Below the pieces are notes generated by a model. It was not told where the DNA came from and ran no database searches. It was given only the letters and a program-made list of their open reading frames with translations. Positions 16,119-24,747 of a stretch of 64,000 nt of DNA are shown here, in pieces. The position numbers and the translations under genes were made by a program. Location: NCBI RefSeq assembly GCF_000021925.1, contig NC_011830.1:4685001-4749000 (forward strand), read 5' to 3'. The first letter of the stretch is position 1. Each line of letters starts with the position of its first letter. This DNA comes from Desulfitobacterium hafniense DCB-2. Lineage in GTDB: Bacteria; Bacillota; Desulfitobacteriia; Desulfitobacteriales; Desulfitobacteriaceae.

Positions 16119-16149
16119 GCTCTCACCTCATCCCAGGGCAGAATATCCC

Positions 16150-16452
16150 CTATCGTATCTCAAATACCTTGTTGAGACGGGTTAATTGAAAAAGCTCCTT
16201 AACCGCGCCCTGGAGTCCTTGAACAATAATTCCGCCCCCCCGCTCAATAGCGCGCTTATGAATGGCTACCAGCACACCCAGCCCTGAACTATCGATATAG
16301 TTTAATTTATGCGTATCAAAAACAAAATGAGACTTCCCTTGTTCGATCAGAGGGAGCAGCCTTTCTCTCATGACGGCAGCATCTTCCACATAGATCTTAC
16401 CTTCCAATTCCACAAAAACCTCTTGCCTGTCCACCCGAATATCTATTGACAT
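16150..16452 (-). CDS. STAS-domain anti-sigma factor antagonist (SpoIIAA/RsbV-like)
   Basis: The 100-residue product is one STAS domain. The phosphorylatable serine lies in NYIDSSGLGVL (Ser57 or Ser58), the usual site in SpoIIAA and RsbV. In a partner switch the kinase phosphorylates this serine and the PP2C phosphatase removes the phosphate, freeing the STAS protein to bind the kinase. Both partners are directly upstream (19 nt to the kinase). AGGGAGG site. The downstream output is unclear because no sigma factor gene is in the operon. Confidence 0.92.
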   Translation of the reverse strand: MSIDIRVDRQEVFVELEGKIYVEDAAVMRERLLPLIEQGKSHFVFDTHKLNYIDSSGLGVLVAIHKRAIERGGGIIVQGLQGAVKELFQLTRLNKVFEIR

Positions 16453-16471
16453 GATTTTTCCTCCCTATTAT

Positions 16472-16921
16472 TTAAGCTAATGTTTTTAAAAGAACCACAG
16501 AGTTGCCCTTGGCATTATAACGGACTTCATCCATAACCGCTTCCATGATGTATATCCCCCGGCCGGACTCTCCCCACTCCCATTCTTCCTCGTCTTCCTC
16601 CAAGGCCGAGACCTTAGCCATCACTTGATCTGCCCGGAATCCGCTCCCATTGTCCTTGACCCGAATGACCAGAAACTTGGAGTGAAGCACATATATACTC
16701 AGCGTTACTGCGGGGGCAGAGACCTTGCCCTGGGCGTACTTAAATCCATTGTTTACCGCCTCATTCAGGGCAACTTCCAGCATCGTTACTTCATTCTCAG
16801 ATAAGGTTGTCCCCCCACCCCTATTCCCTAAAGCCTTTTGCAGACATTGGTGCAATTGTTCCCGCTCATGGCGATACTCCTGCGCTGAATGAAAGGTCTT
16901 ACGCATAAGCTTTTGCCGCAT
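16472..16921 (-). CDS. HATPase anti-sigma factor / serine kinase (RsbW/SpoIIAB-like)
   Basis: GHKL ATPase-fold serine kinase of 149 residues from the ATG at 16921 (GTG 16930 is an in-frame alternative). Motifs: N-box EVALNEAVNNGFKYA, then G1 VKDNGSGF and G2 GRGIYIMEAVMDEV. The Asp/Glu-rich loop EEDEEEWEWGESGRG between G1 and G2 is unusual. It should phosphorylate the STAS protein encoded next to it. It may bind a sigma factor elsewhere, or the switch may instead control a non-sigma target. Operon position between the phosphatase (53 nt) and STAS genes. Confidence 0.88.
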   Translation of the reverse strand: MRQKLMRKTFHSAQEYRHEREQLHQCLQKALGNRGGGTTLSENEVTMLEVALNEAVNNGFKYAQGKVSAPAVTLSIYVLHSKFLVIRVKDNGSGFRADQVMAKVSALEEDEEEWEWGESGRGIYIMEAVMDEVRYNAKGNSVVLLKTLA

Positions 16922-16974
16922 ATCCCCCACCCACCTTTTCTCTCATTACGCTCCTTTGCTGCAACTACCGGCGG

Positions 16975-18087
16975 CTAGCAGCAGATAAATCCTAACGCAG
17001 TGGCATCATCGTTCAGTTCGTTGCCTGTGGATAAGGAATCCAGCCAATGCATAGTGCTTTCTATGGTCATGACCTGAAGCGGGCATTCTTTCTCTTGAAC
17101 CAAATCATAAAATCCGTCCGTGAGGAAAATCATCCCATCCCCGGCTTTAAGGGAACACTCATGCTCTTCAAACTCCGCGTGCTCTGAAATCCCCAGGAAG
17201 AGGCCCGGTTGGCTTAAGACCCTGATACCCGGTTGTCCTCTTTCCGACGAATAGTACAGCAAATGATTGATTCCGGCCATGACATAGCTGAACTTGCCTT
17301 GACCGATGTCGATATCGAAAAAGATCGCCGCGGCAAAACTATCCTCGGGGAGAATGCTTTTCGCCTCATGGTTCACCCATTCCACCTTTTCCGCCAGGGG
17401 GATTTTGCGTCCTACCACCTGACGAAAAAGAACTCTTAATGCGGTCACCTGCAGCGCTGCCGCCACCCCATGACCCATGACATCAAAGAGGAACCCTTTC
17501 AGGACCCGGTTCTTCTCATCCCAGCGATAATCGTAATAATCCCCGCTCAAATGGTGGTAAGGGAGATAGATGCTCCTCATCTTGAGATGTTCATCGGAGA
17601 AATCGGACCTTAAAATATTTTTCTGAATCTGCCCCGCTAATTGAACCTCTTTAAGAATCAGCATTTCGTCAGTCATATCCCGAAAAATAGAGACATAATG
17701 GGTGAGTACGGCTTTCTCATCGCGAACCGCATGAATGTTCAGCCATTCCGGGTAGATCTCCCCATTTTTGCGCTTATTCCAAATCTCTCCTTGCCATTGG
17801 CCTTTCTTAGTCAAATCCCTCCACATCTGTGTATAAAACCCATAGGAATGCCGCCCGGATTTGAGTATCCGCGGATTTTTCCCGAGAGCCTCCTCCAGGG
17901 TGAAGCCTGTGGTTTTCGTAAAAGCGGGATTGACGTAGATAATATCCCCTTGGGCATTGGTGATGCAGATACCCTCCTGAGCAAACTCAAAGACCTGAGC
18001 AAAAATATGCTGGGTGGATTGATCATAGTCCATCACATTCAAGGGCCAATTCCAGGACAAAGACCTTCGATTCTTCTCCTCTTTCAC
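16975..18087 (-). CDS. PAS-domain PP2C-type serine phosphatase (RsbU/RsbP/SpoIIE-like)
   Basis: Cytoplasmic sensor phosphatase. From GTG 18087 (AGGA 7 nt upstream) it has 370 residues; GTG 18132 is an in-frame alternative with no good site. A PAS domain covers about residues 20-140 (ITNAQGDIIYVNPAFTKTTGF, then NGEIYPEWLNIHAV). A short helical linker leads into the PP2C domain (about 175-370), with metal-binding Asp in SGDYYDY, FDVMGHGVAA and LTDGFYDL and the C-terminal DDATALGF. It resembles RsbP of Bacillus, which reads energy stress by PAS. It heads the PP2C-kinase-STAS-chemoreceptor operon and should dephosphorylate the STAS partner. Confidence 0.9.
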   Translation of the reverse strand: MKEEKNRRSLSWNWPLNVMDYDQSTQHIFAQVFEFAQEGICITNAQGDIIYVNPAFTKTTGFTLEEALGKNPRILKSGRHSYGFYTQMWRDLTKKGQWQGEIWNKRKNGEIYPEWLNIHAVRDEKAVLTHYVSIFRDMTDEMLILKEVQLAGQIQKNILRSDFSDEHLKMRSIYLPYHHLSGDYYDYRWDEKNRVLKGFLFDVMGHGVAAALQVTALRVLFRQVVGRKIPLAEKVEWVNHEAKSILPEDSFAAAIFFDIDIGQGKFSYVMAGINHLLYYSSERGQPGIRVLSQPGLFLGISEHAEFEEHECSLKAGDGMIFLTDGFYDLVQEKECPLQVMTIESTMHWLDSLSTGNELNDDATALGFICC

Positions 18088-18371
18088 TATAAATTCCTCA
18101 CAGTACGATACTTCTTCGCCTTTATAGCACACTTATTAACCTTATATCTTCTCGCTAATTTATAGTTATTCCTGCACGCTTCAGTTTAAACACGGGAAAT
18201 AATTTGCAAATAATTTTAAGGTTAGTTTTTGTCTAAACTAAGCGGAGGCCAAGAAAATTTTGCAGGTTTTTCGTCTTGTGGCAGGATTCCCCAAGGATAA
18301 GGTCGAAAATGAAGGATGGTCTCTCTTAATTTTTCAGAATGCTGAATAAGATTAAAGAAAGGGGTGCTTAG

Positions 18372-18716
18372 ATGATCTTCTTGATATTCACCCTGCTGGT
18401 TGCTTTATTCGTCGCCATTTTTGCCGTACAGAACGCCGCCCCCGTGGCCATAAACTTCTTTTGGTATGTGGCCGAGGTTCCTTTAGTATTAATCATCTTA
18501 GGAGCGGCTTTAGCCGGAGCTCTTATCGTCTTTTTCATGGCTATCTGGCGGGAATTCCGCTTAAAAGGAACAGTCAGAGCCCAGGCTAAAGCGGAAATCA
18601 AAGCCAAAAGCGAACCACAGGATCATGCCGTGCCCAAAGATCTGGTGCCAAAGGATATGGTCCCCACGGAAACTAACCCTGCCGACAAGGAAGACACCGC
18701 TCTTCCTCCTGGCTGA
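18372..18716 (+). CDS. LapA-family (DUF1049) small membrane protein
   Basis: The 114-residue product has two membrane segments at about residues 1-20 and 40-62, joined by VQNAAPVAINFFWYVAEVPL. This Ala/Val-Asn-Phe-x-W linker marks the LapA/YciS family. In E. coli LapA acts with LapB in lipopolysaccharide assembly; in Gram-positive bacteria its role is unknown. The tail is Lys/Pro-rich with imperfect VPKD repeats. It starts a plus-strand unit with the M23 peptidase (30 nt later) and bactofilin. Confidence 0.8.
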   Translation: MIFLIFTLLVALFVAIFAVQNAAPVAINFFWYVAEVPLVLIILGAALAGALIVFFMAIWREFRLKGTVRAQAKAEIKAKSEPQDHAVPKDLVPKDMVPTETNPADKEDTALPPG

Positions 18717-18746
18717 CCAGGATAAAAGAAAAAGGAGTCTGGATTC

Positions 18747-19673
18747 GTGAAGAACAAATATACCTTTTTAATGATACCTCCGGATCATGGCCCCACCCGG
18801 CAATTTCAGGTGACCCTTAAGGGCAGGCGCCTCGTCATCACCGGCTTGTGTTCATTGGGTCTGCTTGTGATCAGTTTATTTTCCTATACTCTCTACCTTT
18901 CACATACCGTAGGATCTCAGCAGGCCCAGCTGGCCGCTATGGTACAGCTAGAGCAGGAAAATGAGGTCAAGGACCAGGAGATCGCCCGCCTTAAGGAAGA
19001 ATCTCTCCAGGTAACTCAAGATATTTCCCAAATCCAGGAGTTAGAACTCAAACTGATGTCCATCCTGAATTTGGATCCCAGTGCGACCCCTTCCTTTTCC
19101 ACTACCGGAACGAAGTCGACAGCGTCTGCAGGCCTAAGCCGGGGGGAAGCAGCGCCTTTTGCTTCTCAGGCCGTTATCAGCGATCCGGAACAAATCTCCC
19201 ATGAATTAAACCTTCTTCAGGACTACTACAACCTGGCCTTGGCATATCAGGAGGAAATTGAGCACACTCCCAGCCTAGCCCCTTTAAAGATACCGCTCAC
19301 CGTGGCTTCGGAGTTCGGTTACCGCCGCAACCCTTTTGGCGGATATTCCAAGGAGTTTCATAACGGTGTGGACTTTCCCTGTGATTATGGCACTGAGGTC
19401 TATGCCACAGCAGCCGGAGTCGTCTCTGTCTCCGGTTATGATCGGGTTTACGGTTATTTAATCGAAATCGATCATGGCAATGGCATCGAAACCATCTACG
19501 GCCATAATTCCCGCCTGCTGGCCAAAGTGGGGGATAAAGTAGAAAAAGGCGACCTCATCGCCTATAGCGGCAACTCCGGTCGCAGCACCGGTTCCCATCT
19601 TCATTATGGAGCCAGGGTCAATGGCAAGACTGTTGATCCTCTGCAATTTACTGATTTTACAAAGGAGCAATGA
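18747..19673 (+). CDS. Membrane-anchored M23 metallopeptidase
   Basis: The 308-residue product has one N-terminal membrane anchor (about residues 27-52), a coiled-coil stalk (about 60-105), a Ser/Thr-rich linker and a C-terminal LytM/M23 domain (about 185-305). Zinc ligands are visible: HNGVDFPCD, and the HxH motif in GSHLHYGARVNG. M23 enzymes cut peptide cross-bridges of peptidoglycan. It is followed 4 nt later by a bactofilin gene, a widely conserved pair in which the bactofilin scaffold positions the peptidase for cell-shape control. GTG start with AAGGAG. Confidence 0.92.
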   Translation: MKNKYTFLMIPPDHGPTRQFQVTLKGRRLVITGLCSLGLLVISLFSYTLYLSHTVGSQQAQLAAMVQLEQENEVKDQEIARLKEESLQVTQDISQIQELELKLMSILNLDPSATPSFSTTGTKSTASAGLSRGEAAPFASQAVISDPEQISHELNLLQDYYNLALAYQEEIEHTPSLAPLKIPLTVASEFGYRRNPFGGYSKEFHNGVDFPCDYGTEVYATAAGVVSVSGYDRVYGYLIEIDHGNGIETIYGHNSRLLAKVGDKVEKGDLIAYSGNSGRSTGSHLHYGARVNGKTVDPLQFTDFTKEQ

Positions 19674-19677
19674 GAGC

Positions 19678-20241
19678 ATGTGGGGTAAACCAGAAAGTCA
19701 GAAACGCACTTCCAGTACTTTTTCCGCTAATTCAGGTGAGACAACCTATATCGCTGCTGATGCCGAATTTAACGGCAAGCTTACCTTAAAAGGCAGTGCC
19801 CGTATCGACGGAAAAATCCAAGGACAGATTGCCCTGAACGGGGACCTGATCATTGGGCCCAGCGCTGTCATCGACGCCAATATACAGGCCGGTGCCATCA
19901 GCATCTCGGGGGAGGTCCGGGGAGATATCGTCGCTCAGGAGTCCTTGGAACTATGTTCCACTGCCCGTATGAAAGGGAGTATCTTCAGCAAGCAACTTAA
20001 GATCGACCAGGGAGCCCAGTTTATTGGAACAAGCCGCCTCTTGGAGGATGCGAAGCAGCCGGCGCGGCCTTCAGAAGAAATCCCGGCAGCAGCAAACCAT
20101 GGCAAAGAAGCCGAAGCAGAGGCTGACATGGAGGATATTTTGAAGCCTTTGGATCCCCTTGAGGAAGAACAAACCGACTCAGATAACCCGACCGCAAGCA
20201 GAAATGTCGCTTATGGAAGGACAAAATCCCGGCGCAGATAA
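19678..20241 (+). CDS. Bactofilin family cytoskeletal protein
   Basis: Polymer-forming scaffold protein. I start it at ATG 19678 (AAAGGAG at 19661), giving 187 residues; a longer in-frame ORF from 19606 overlaps the peptidase gene and is not needed. The beta-helical core spans about residues 18-125, with the characteristic repeated pattern TYIAADAEFNGKLTLKG, ARIDGKIQGQIALNGDLIIGPSAVIDANI and GEVRGDIVA. The C-terminal 60 residues are acidic and likely disordered, with a basic tip (GRTKSRRR). Translationally close to the M23 gene. Confidence 0.93.
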   Translation: MWGKPESQKRTSSTFSANSGETTYIAADAEFNGKLTLKGSARIDGKIQGQIALNGDLIIGPSAVIDANIQAGAISISGEVRGDIVAQESLELCSTARMKGSIFSKQLKIDQGAQFIGTSRLLEDAKQPARPSEEIPAAANHGKEAEAEADMEDILKPLDPLEEEQTDSDNPTASRNVAYGRTKSRRR

Positions 20242-20248
20242 TCAAATG

Positions 20249-20278
20249 AGTGTCACCGACTGCTTCAGTGGTGACACT
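20249..20278 (+). terminator. Terminator after bactofilin
   Basis: Perfect 9-bp stem AGTGTCACC / GGTGACACT with a 12-nt loop, followed by CCTCTTTT. It lies 8 nt past the bactofilin stop. Confidence 0.8.
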
Positions 20279-20415
20279 CCTCTTTTACCAGCAAAATTTC
20301 TTGCAGGCCATTACAAAAATAGGCAATCCAAGCATTACTTGTATAGAGGAAATTTCTTTTTTGCGTGGAATTATTATAAGTACGTATGACAGATGACTAA
20401 TTTGGGGGAAAAGAC

Positions 20416-21927
20416 TTGAAAACCAAAAAATATGTAGGATTAGCCCTGCTGTTTATCAGCCTCACCCTGGCCATCACTCTGGGCATTAACTTTATGCTCT
20501 ACGCCAAAGATGACCACCTTCTCAGTGAAGGAATCACCATCTCCGGGATCGACGTGGGCAGCCTGACCAAAGAGCAGGCCCAGGAAAAAATCAATCAAAC
20601 CCTTGAAAACTGGTTAGCCCAGCCTCTGGAGTTTCAGGCGGGCGGAGAGGTCATTACTCTTCCCCTGGCCGCTCTGAATCCTCAAGTGGATTTGGAGACC
20701 CCGCTCAATGAAGCCTATAAGATTGGCCGCAAGGCCTCCCTTTTCGCCAGAACCCAAAAAGCAGCCACTGCCCAGGATGCCCGTTTTGAGCTGGGACTGA
20801 CTTGGGATGAACAACGGCTCGCCGAAACCCTCGCCGAAAGCCTTGGTCTATTGAATAAAGAACCTGTGGACGCCACTTTTAAAATCGGCGCCAATAATCT
20901 TATGGAAATCCAGCCCGATCAACCGGGGCAGGCTGTCCAGGCAGATGCCCTGGTGAACCAGATCAAAGAGCTGGAGCCTTTCCAAGATCCTGCACCGCTT
21001 AAAGTCGAGCTTCAGGAAGTAGCGCCAGCGCTCCGAGCGGCGGATCTGGAGACCAAGAAAATTGACGGATTGATTGCCAGCCATACCACTTGGTTTGATG
21101 CCGCCAATCTCGAGCGTACGGCCAATGTTCGTCTCGCTGCCGAGGCCTTGGACGGAACCCTGATTGAGCCTGGAGAAATCATATCCTTTAATGGAATCGT
21201 TGGCGAACGGACCGGCGATAAAGGCTACCAGGACGCTCTCATCGTGGTCAACGGTGAATTTGTTCCCGGCCTGGGCGGCGGAATCTGCCAAGTCTCCAGT
21301 ACCCTCTATAATACCGGACTTTTAGCCAATCTGAAGATCGAAGAGCGGACGAATCATGGTCTGGCTGTAGCCTATGTCCCCCTTGGCCAGGACGCTACCG
21401 TGGTCTATGGGGCCATCGACCTGAAGATGCGCAACACTACCGGCGGCTATCTCCTCCTCCGCTCCAAAATCAGCAACGGCTCCGTAACCATTGAGTTCTA
21501 CGGAAAAAAAACTTCAGGACAGGAAATCGTCATCACCAATCAAGTGGAGAAGGTGATTCCCTTTGAAACCGAAATCATCCATGACCCGACTCTGGCCCCC
21601 GGAACCCAGATCGTTAAACAAAACGGCCAAAATGGCTATATAGCTACTGCCACCCGTACCATCAAGGTCAACGGGCAGGTCGTGGAAACCCAGAGCCTGG
21701 GCAGAAGCTCCTATATCCCCTCCAACAAGATCATCGTCAAGGGACCGGAACCCCCTGCTAAACCCAAGCCGGACCCCAAGCCTGAGCAACCGGCACCGGA
21801 AACTCCTCAGGAACCGGAAACACCTGCCGAACCTGACCCCACTGAACCGGAAAGCACCAATTCAGGTGCCGGAGCCTCTGAGACTGAGGGTGAACCCGGA
21901 ACAGAAGCCCCAGGGGATGAAGGGTAA
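20416..21927 (+). CDS. VanW-family protein with G5 domain, membrane-anchored
   Basis: A 503-residue cell-surface protein of the YoaR type. Order: N-terminal anchor (about 5-27), a peptidoglycan-binding-4 type region (about 55-205), the VanW domain (about 235-365, with GEIISFNGIVGERTGDKGY and GGGICQVSSTLYNTGL), a G5-like domain (about 375-448, EKVIPFETEIIHDPT to SLGRSSYIPSNK), and a disordered Pro/Glu-rich tail. VanW occurs in some vancomycin-resistance clusters, but most family members are general envelope proteins and nothing here indicates resistance. TTG start after GGGGGAA. A strong terminator follows, so it is monocistronic. Confidence 0.88.
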   Translation: MKTKKYVGLALLFISLTLAITLGINFMLYAKDDHLLSEGITISGIDVGSLTKEQAQEKINQTLENWLAQPLEFQAGGEVITLPLAALNPQVDLETPLNEAYKIGRKASLFARTQKAATAQDARFELGLTWDEQRLAETLAESLGLLNKEPVDATFKIGANNLMEIQPDQPGQAVQADALVNQIKELEPFQDPAPLKVELQEVAPALRAADLETKKIDGLIASHTTWFDAANLERTANVRLAAEALDGTLIEPGEIISFNGIVGERTGDKGYQDALIVVNGEFVPGLGGGICQVSSTLYNTGLLANLKIEERTNHGLAVAYVPLGQDATVVYGAIDLKMRNTTGGYLLLRSKISNGSVTIEFYGKKTSGQEIVITNQVEKVIPFETEIIHDPTLAPGTQIVKQNGQNGYIATATRTIKVNGQVVETQSLGRSSYIPSNKIIVKGPEPPAKPKPDPKPEQPAPETPQEPETPAEPDPTEPESTNSGAGASETEGEPGTEAPGDEG

Positions 21928-21964
21928 TAGAGTATAAAGCCTGTAATTTTAAGAGAGTTAAAAG

Positions 21965-21999
21965 AAAAGAATCCGCTACCTGAATGGTCGGATTCTTTT
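21965..21999 (+). terminator. Terminator after vanW-like gene
   Basis: An 11-bp stem, AAAAGAATCCG with CGGATTCTTTT, and a 13-nt loop, ending in a T run. It can also serve the minus-strand gene ending at 22044. Confidence 0.9.
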
Positions 22000-22043
22000 T
22001 TAATCTTATTCTTTTTGCTCACTCTAAGTTTCAACTTATTATT

Positions 22044-22523
22044 CTAATTCAATTTGTCGCTATAATATTCACAGACCTTAGGAATTAAATCCTTTAGATG
22101 TGGCTTAAGTTCAGCTGCTTTAATTCTGGCAGCATTCTGCTCATACCCTGAGTCCAACAAGAATATATACGTGCTTAGCATTTCTAGGAATTGAGAGCTC
22201 TCCTCATTAAGTTTAGCCAAAAGCTCATTGTTTATAGAGACATTTTTTTGACCGATTTGCTTTCTGAATCTTTCTCCTTCATCGGTTATTTTATATTCAT
22301 AGGTTCCATTCTTGGTGACTTCTTCAATAAAATCATGTTGCACCAAAAACTCAATCTCTTCTTGCAACTGAGCTGAATATGGTCCGTAACGATGATAACT
22401 GTATCTATATGGCGCATCCATACCCTTATGTTCTAATAGATATACGATTTTTTGTAATTTCTTCCTACCCTTGATTTCTCCTTTTGAAAAAATCTCTAAC
22501 AGATAGTTTGCTCCCAGAAACAT
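22044..22523 (-). CDS. YwgA-like protein (winged-helix-like, unknown role)
   Basis: A 159-residue soluble protein. The N-terminal part, GRKKLQKIVYLLEHKG and YHRYGPYSAQLQEEIEFL, resembles B. subtilis YwgA and also the KLQK-(V/L)-x-Y pattern of Panacea/DUF4065-like proteins. A winged-helix arrangement is likely, with a middle segment EYKITDEGERFRK and a helical C-terminal third. It is 14 nt downstream of an HD phosphohydrolase gene; in Bacillus, ywgA is likewise next to the HD-domain gene ywfO. The conserved pair implies joint function, perhaps control of the phosphohydrolase, but the role is unknown. AGGGAGG precedes the ATG. Confidence 0.65.
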   Translation of the reverse strand: MFLGANYLLEIFSKGEIKGRKKLQKIVYLLEHKGMDAPYRYSYHRYGPYSAQLQEEIEFLVQHDFIEEVTKNGTYEYKITDEGERFRKQIGQKNVSINNELLAKLNEESSQFLEMLSTYIFLLDSGYEQNAARIKAAELKPHLKDLIPKVCEYYSDKLN

Positions 22524-22537
22524 AACTGGTTCCTCCC

Positions 22538-23830
22538 TTAAAATAATCTTCTGATCTGTTCAGGTATAAACATCCTATCTATTTTAATACCTTCATTTCT
22601 TATCTGATTGATAATTTTTGACTTATTGGATAATTCTATCCCATTTCCGCTTTTATCAAATAAAAAGATTTGTTCTGATGCTTCTTTTTCGTTTTCGCTA
22701 CCTTCAGACTTTGGTTTTTGGGTTATATAGTGATCTTTATAAGAACTACTCGTGGCTTCATCCGTTAATAAATAATATTCTCTGGGTAGTCCATGCTCTT
22801 TAAGGCTATTGATTACTTTTTCCGTAAAGTCTATCAAATTACCTTCTATCTGAATTTCTTTAAATAGTTTTCTATTTAATAACCTGGTGCATAAATCAGA
22901 CATAATGTTATCCTCATGTTTTGACCATAAAACTATATAATGCCATATCGTGTTTTCAGAGAGGTTCAAATAGTTCGTTAATGTTTTACTTGTTGAGCTT
23001 TTAATAATAATCTCAGCAAGATCTTCAGGTAAATCGATCTTTCCTAGGTTATTCAACTCGATCGCTCTTTGAAAAATCTTATCCATGATAAGCTCTGCAC
23101 TTCTTGTAGCTCGATGGAAATAAACATTAACATACATGTAGTATCTGGCCATAACAAAATCTTCAGCGATACTAAGCCCTTTATTCAGATCCAACCCAAA
23201 TTCCGTGTCCCCATTTACCTCACCAATTCTTAAGCAATTAATCAGCCATTCTAAATCAAAGGCACCGTATCCTGCCCCAGTAAATTTAGAATCCCTGATA
23301 AGATAATCTATTCTATCCGTATCGAGTTGGCTGGATAGTAGCTTTACTATTGCTTTCGATTTATGCGTTCTGCGAATAACCTCCGCTACTTCATGAGAAA
23401 AACCCGACCTGTGATATTCCAAAATTTTTTTAACTTCTGTATCTCCAGTTATTATTTCAATCGTCCAAGATTCATGCTTAATTTTTGTCGTCTTTTCGAG
23501 AGCATGGGAAAATGGGCCATGTCCGATATCATGCAGTAACGCAGTAACTAGTGCAAGCATACGATTATCATGCAGCTCATCAATATATTTTTGATCAATA
23601 TTTTTTAAAGTAGAGATCTTATCTATAAACCGCTTTGTTAAATGAACCACTCCCAATGAGTGTATAAATCTCGTATGTTCAGCACCTGGGTATGTAAATG
23701 AGGAGAGCCCTAGCTGCCTGGTGTGTCTAAGTCTTTGAAATTCCCTAGTATCGATTAAATCGAGCAAAACCTTTTCACTTTGCTTATCAATAGAAACAAT
23801 ATTATGCACAGGGTCTCTAAACGTCTTCAT
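22538..23830 (-). CDS. HD-domain phosphohydrolase, YwfO-like
   Basis: A 430-residue metal-dependent phosphohydrolase of the dGTPase/SAMHD1-like HD superfamily. Metal ligands are visible as the H...HD...D set: GAEHTRFIHSLGV (His about 52), LLHDIGHGPFSH (His-Asp about 97), and QLDTDRIDYLIRD (Asp about 175). YwfO-type enzymes hydrolyse nucleoside triphosphates; SAMHD1-like ones lower dNTP pools. Base composition is more AT-rich than in the flanking genes, as in the ywgA-like partner, which may point to transfer. The gene is first in a two-gene unit. Confidence 0.85.
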   Translation of the reverse strand: MKTFRDPVHNIVSIDKQSEKVLLDLIDTREFQRLRHTRQLGLSSFTYPGAEHTRFIHSLGVVHLTKRFIDKISTLKNIDQKYIDELHDNRMLALVTALLHDIGHGPFSHALEKTTKIKHESWTIEIITGDTEVKKILEYHRSGFSHEVAEVIRRTHKSKAIVKLLSSQLDTDRIDYLIRDSKFTGAGYGAFDLEWLINCLRIGEVNGDTEFGLDLNKGLSIAEDFVMARYYMYVNVYFHRATRSAELIMDKIFQRAIELNNLGKIDLPEDLAEIIIKSSTSKTLTNYLNLSENTIWHYIVLWSKHEDNIMSDLCTRLLNRKLFKEIQIEGNLIDFTEKVINSLKEHGLPREYYLLTDEATSSSYKDHYITQKPKSEGSENEKEASEQIFLFDKSGNGIELSNKSKIINQIRNEGIKIDRMFIPEQIRRLF

Positions 23831-23923
23831 AAGAATCCCCCAAACATACGTTTGTTCTCATCACTATATTCTATAAGTTTGACTAAAATCCTTCATGCCA
23901 TATATAGAAATTAAGCAATATAT

Positions 23924-24157
23924 TTACCCAAAGCATGAATACTTCGCTCCGGCTTCCTTAAGCTCATCAGGAAAGAAGGTTTTAGCAGGCACCTGCAGTT
24001 CTTTCGAGATTTTAATCCAGGTGTTGGGGGTCCCCTTACGCAATCCCTTTTCCAGTTGACTCAGGTACCTATAATCAAGACCGGTCCTCCTGGCCAGCTC
24101 TTTCAATGTCATACCATTGGCTAAACGCCATTCGCGCAAATTATTATCCCTCTCCAT
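23924..24157 (-). CDS. XRE-family helix-turn-helix regulator
   Basis: A 77-residue DNA-binding protein starting at ATG 24157, which has AAGGGGA upstream; longer in-frame starts at 24175 and 24208 lack a site. The HTH runs over about residues 6-62: LREWRLANGMTLKELARRTGLDYRYLSQLEKGLRKGT. The C-terminal tail is short (FFPDELKEAGAKYSCFG). It is divergent from a second XRE regulator 150 nt away. Likely an autoregulated small repressor; target unknown. Confidence 0.82.
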   Translation of the reverse strand: MERDNNLREWRLANGMTLKELARRTGLDYRYLSQLEKGLRKGTPNTWIKISKELQVPAKTFFPDELKEAGAKYSCFG

Positions 24158-24307
24158 CTGTGCTATCCCCTTCATGATGTATAATATTGCGAATAGTATA
24201 GCACACAACGCTTAATCTTGTAAATAATTAAAGGAAATTGAACCCTCAGCAAGAATGAAGCGTATCATTGATATGTCTAATCATCGCAAAATGGAGAGGG
24301 GTATCTC

Positions 24308-24679
24308 GTGCTTGAACTAGGAAAACAACTCAGAAAAATACGCAAAGACAAGAAACTAAGCGCCGCCGAGTTGTCCCAGATATCCGGCGTCGCCCGCAGT
24401 CTTATCAGCCAGCTTGAATCCGGCAAGCGCCAATCTACCAGCATAGATACAGTATACCGATTAGCCAAAGCACTGAATGTCTCCGTGGCTTCACTATTAA
24501 TAGAAGAGCCAGGCACACCACCTGCCATAGCGTATAAACAAAATGACAAGAAATCCCCCCTTTACCTTAAAGAACATTATTCAGCCTACCTGCCCACTCT
24601 TCAGAAAGCTGAAGAGGCAGGATTGACTCCTGAATTGCTGGGCAGCCTGATTGATGTTATCGCACGAATAAAGAAATAA
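24308..24679 (+). CDS. XRE-family helix-turn-helix regulator
   Basis: A 123-residue protein with an N-terminal HTH (about residues 4-58, LRKIRKDKKLSAAELSQISGVARSLISQLESGKR). It then has a region of unknown type containing KKSPLYLKEHYSAYLPTLQKAEEAGLTPELLG. The layout resembles SinR-like regulators in the HTH only. GTG start behind GGAGAGGGG. It has its own terminator and faces the other XRE gene divergently, so the shared 150-nt region probably holds both promoters. Confidence 0.85.
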   Translation: MLELGKQLRKIRKDKKLSAAELSQISGVARSLISQLESGKRQSTSIDTVYRLAKALNVSVASLLIEEPGTPPAIAYKQNDKKSPLYLKEHYSAYLPTLQKAEEAGLTPELLGSLIDVIARIKK

Positions 24680-24690
24680 GTCCATAAGCC

Positions 24691-24723
24691 AAAACCTCAC
24701 GTTTATAAAAAGCGTGAGGTTTT
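24691..24723. terminator. Bidirectional terminator between xre and pabC
   Basis: An 11-bp perfect stem, AAAACCTCACG / CGTGAGGTTTT, with an 11-nt loop. A/T runs at both ends make it usable from both strands: the xre gene (plus) and pabC (minus). Confidence 0.9.
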
Positions 24724-24747
24724 CTAGTATCCTGACAGTTGCCGGAA

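Noticed and set aside
20416..21927. Glycopeptide-resistance locus (VanW here, VanZ at 39612)
   Set aside because: VanW and VanZ domains are common in envelope proteins; no vanHAX or regulator genes are present.
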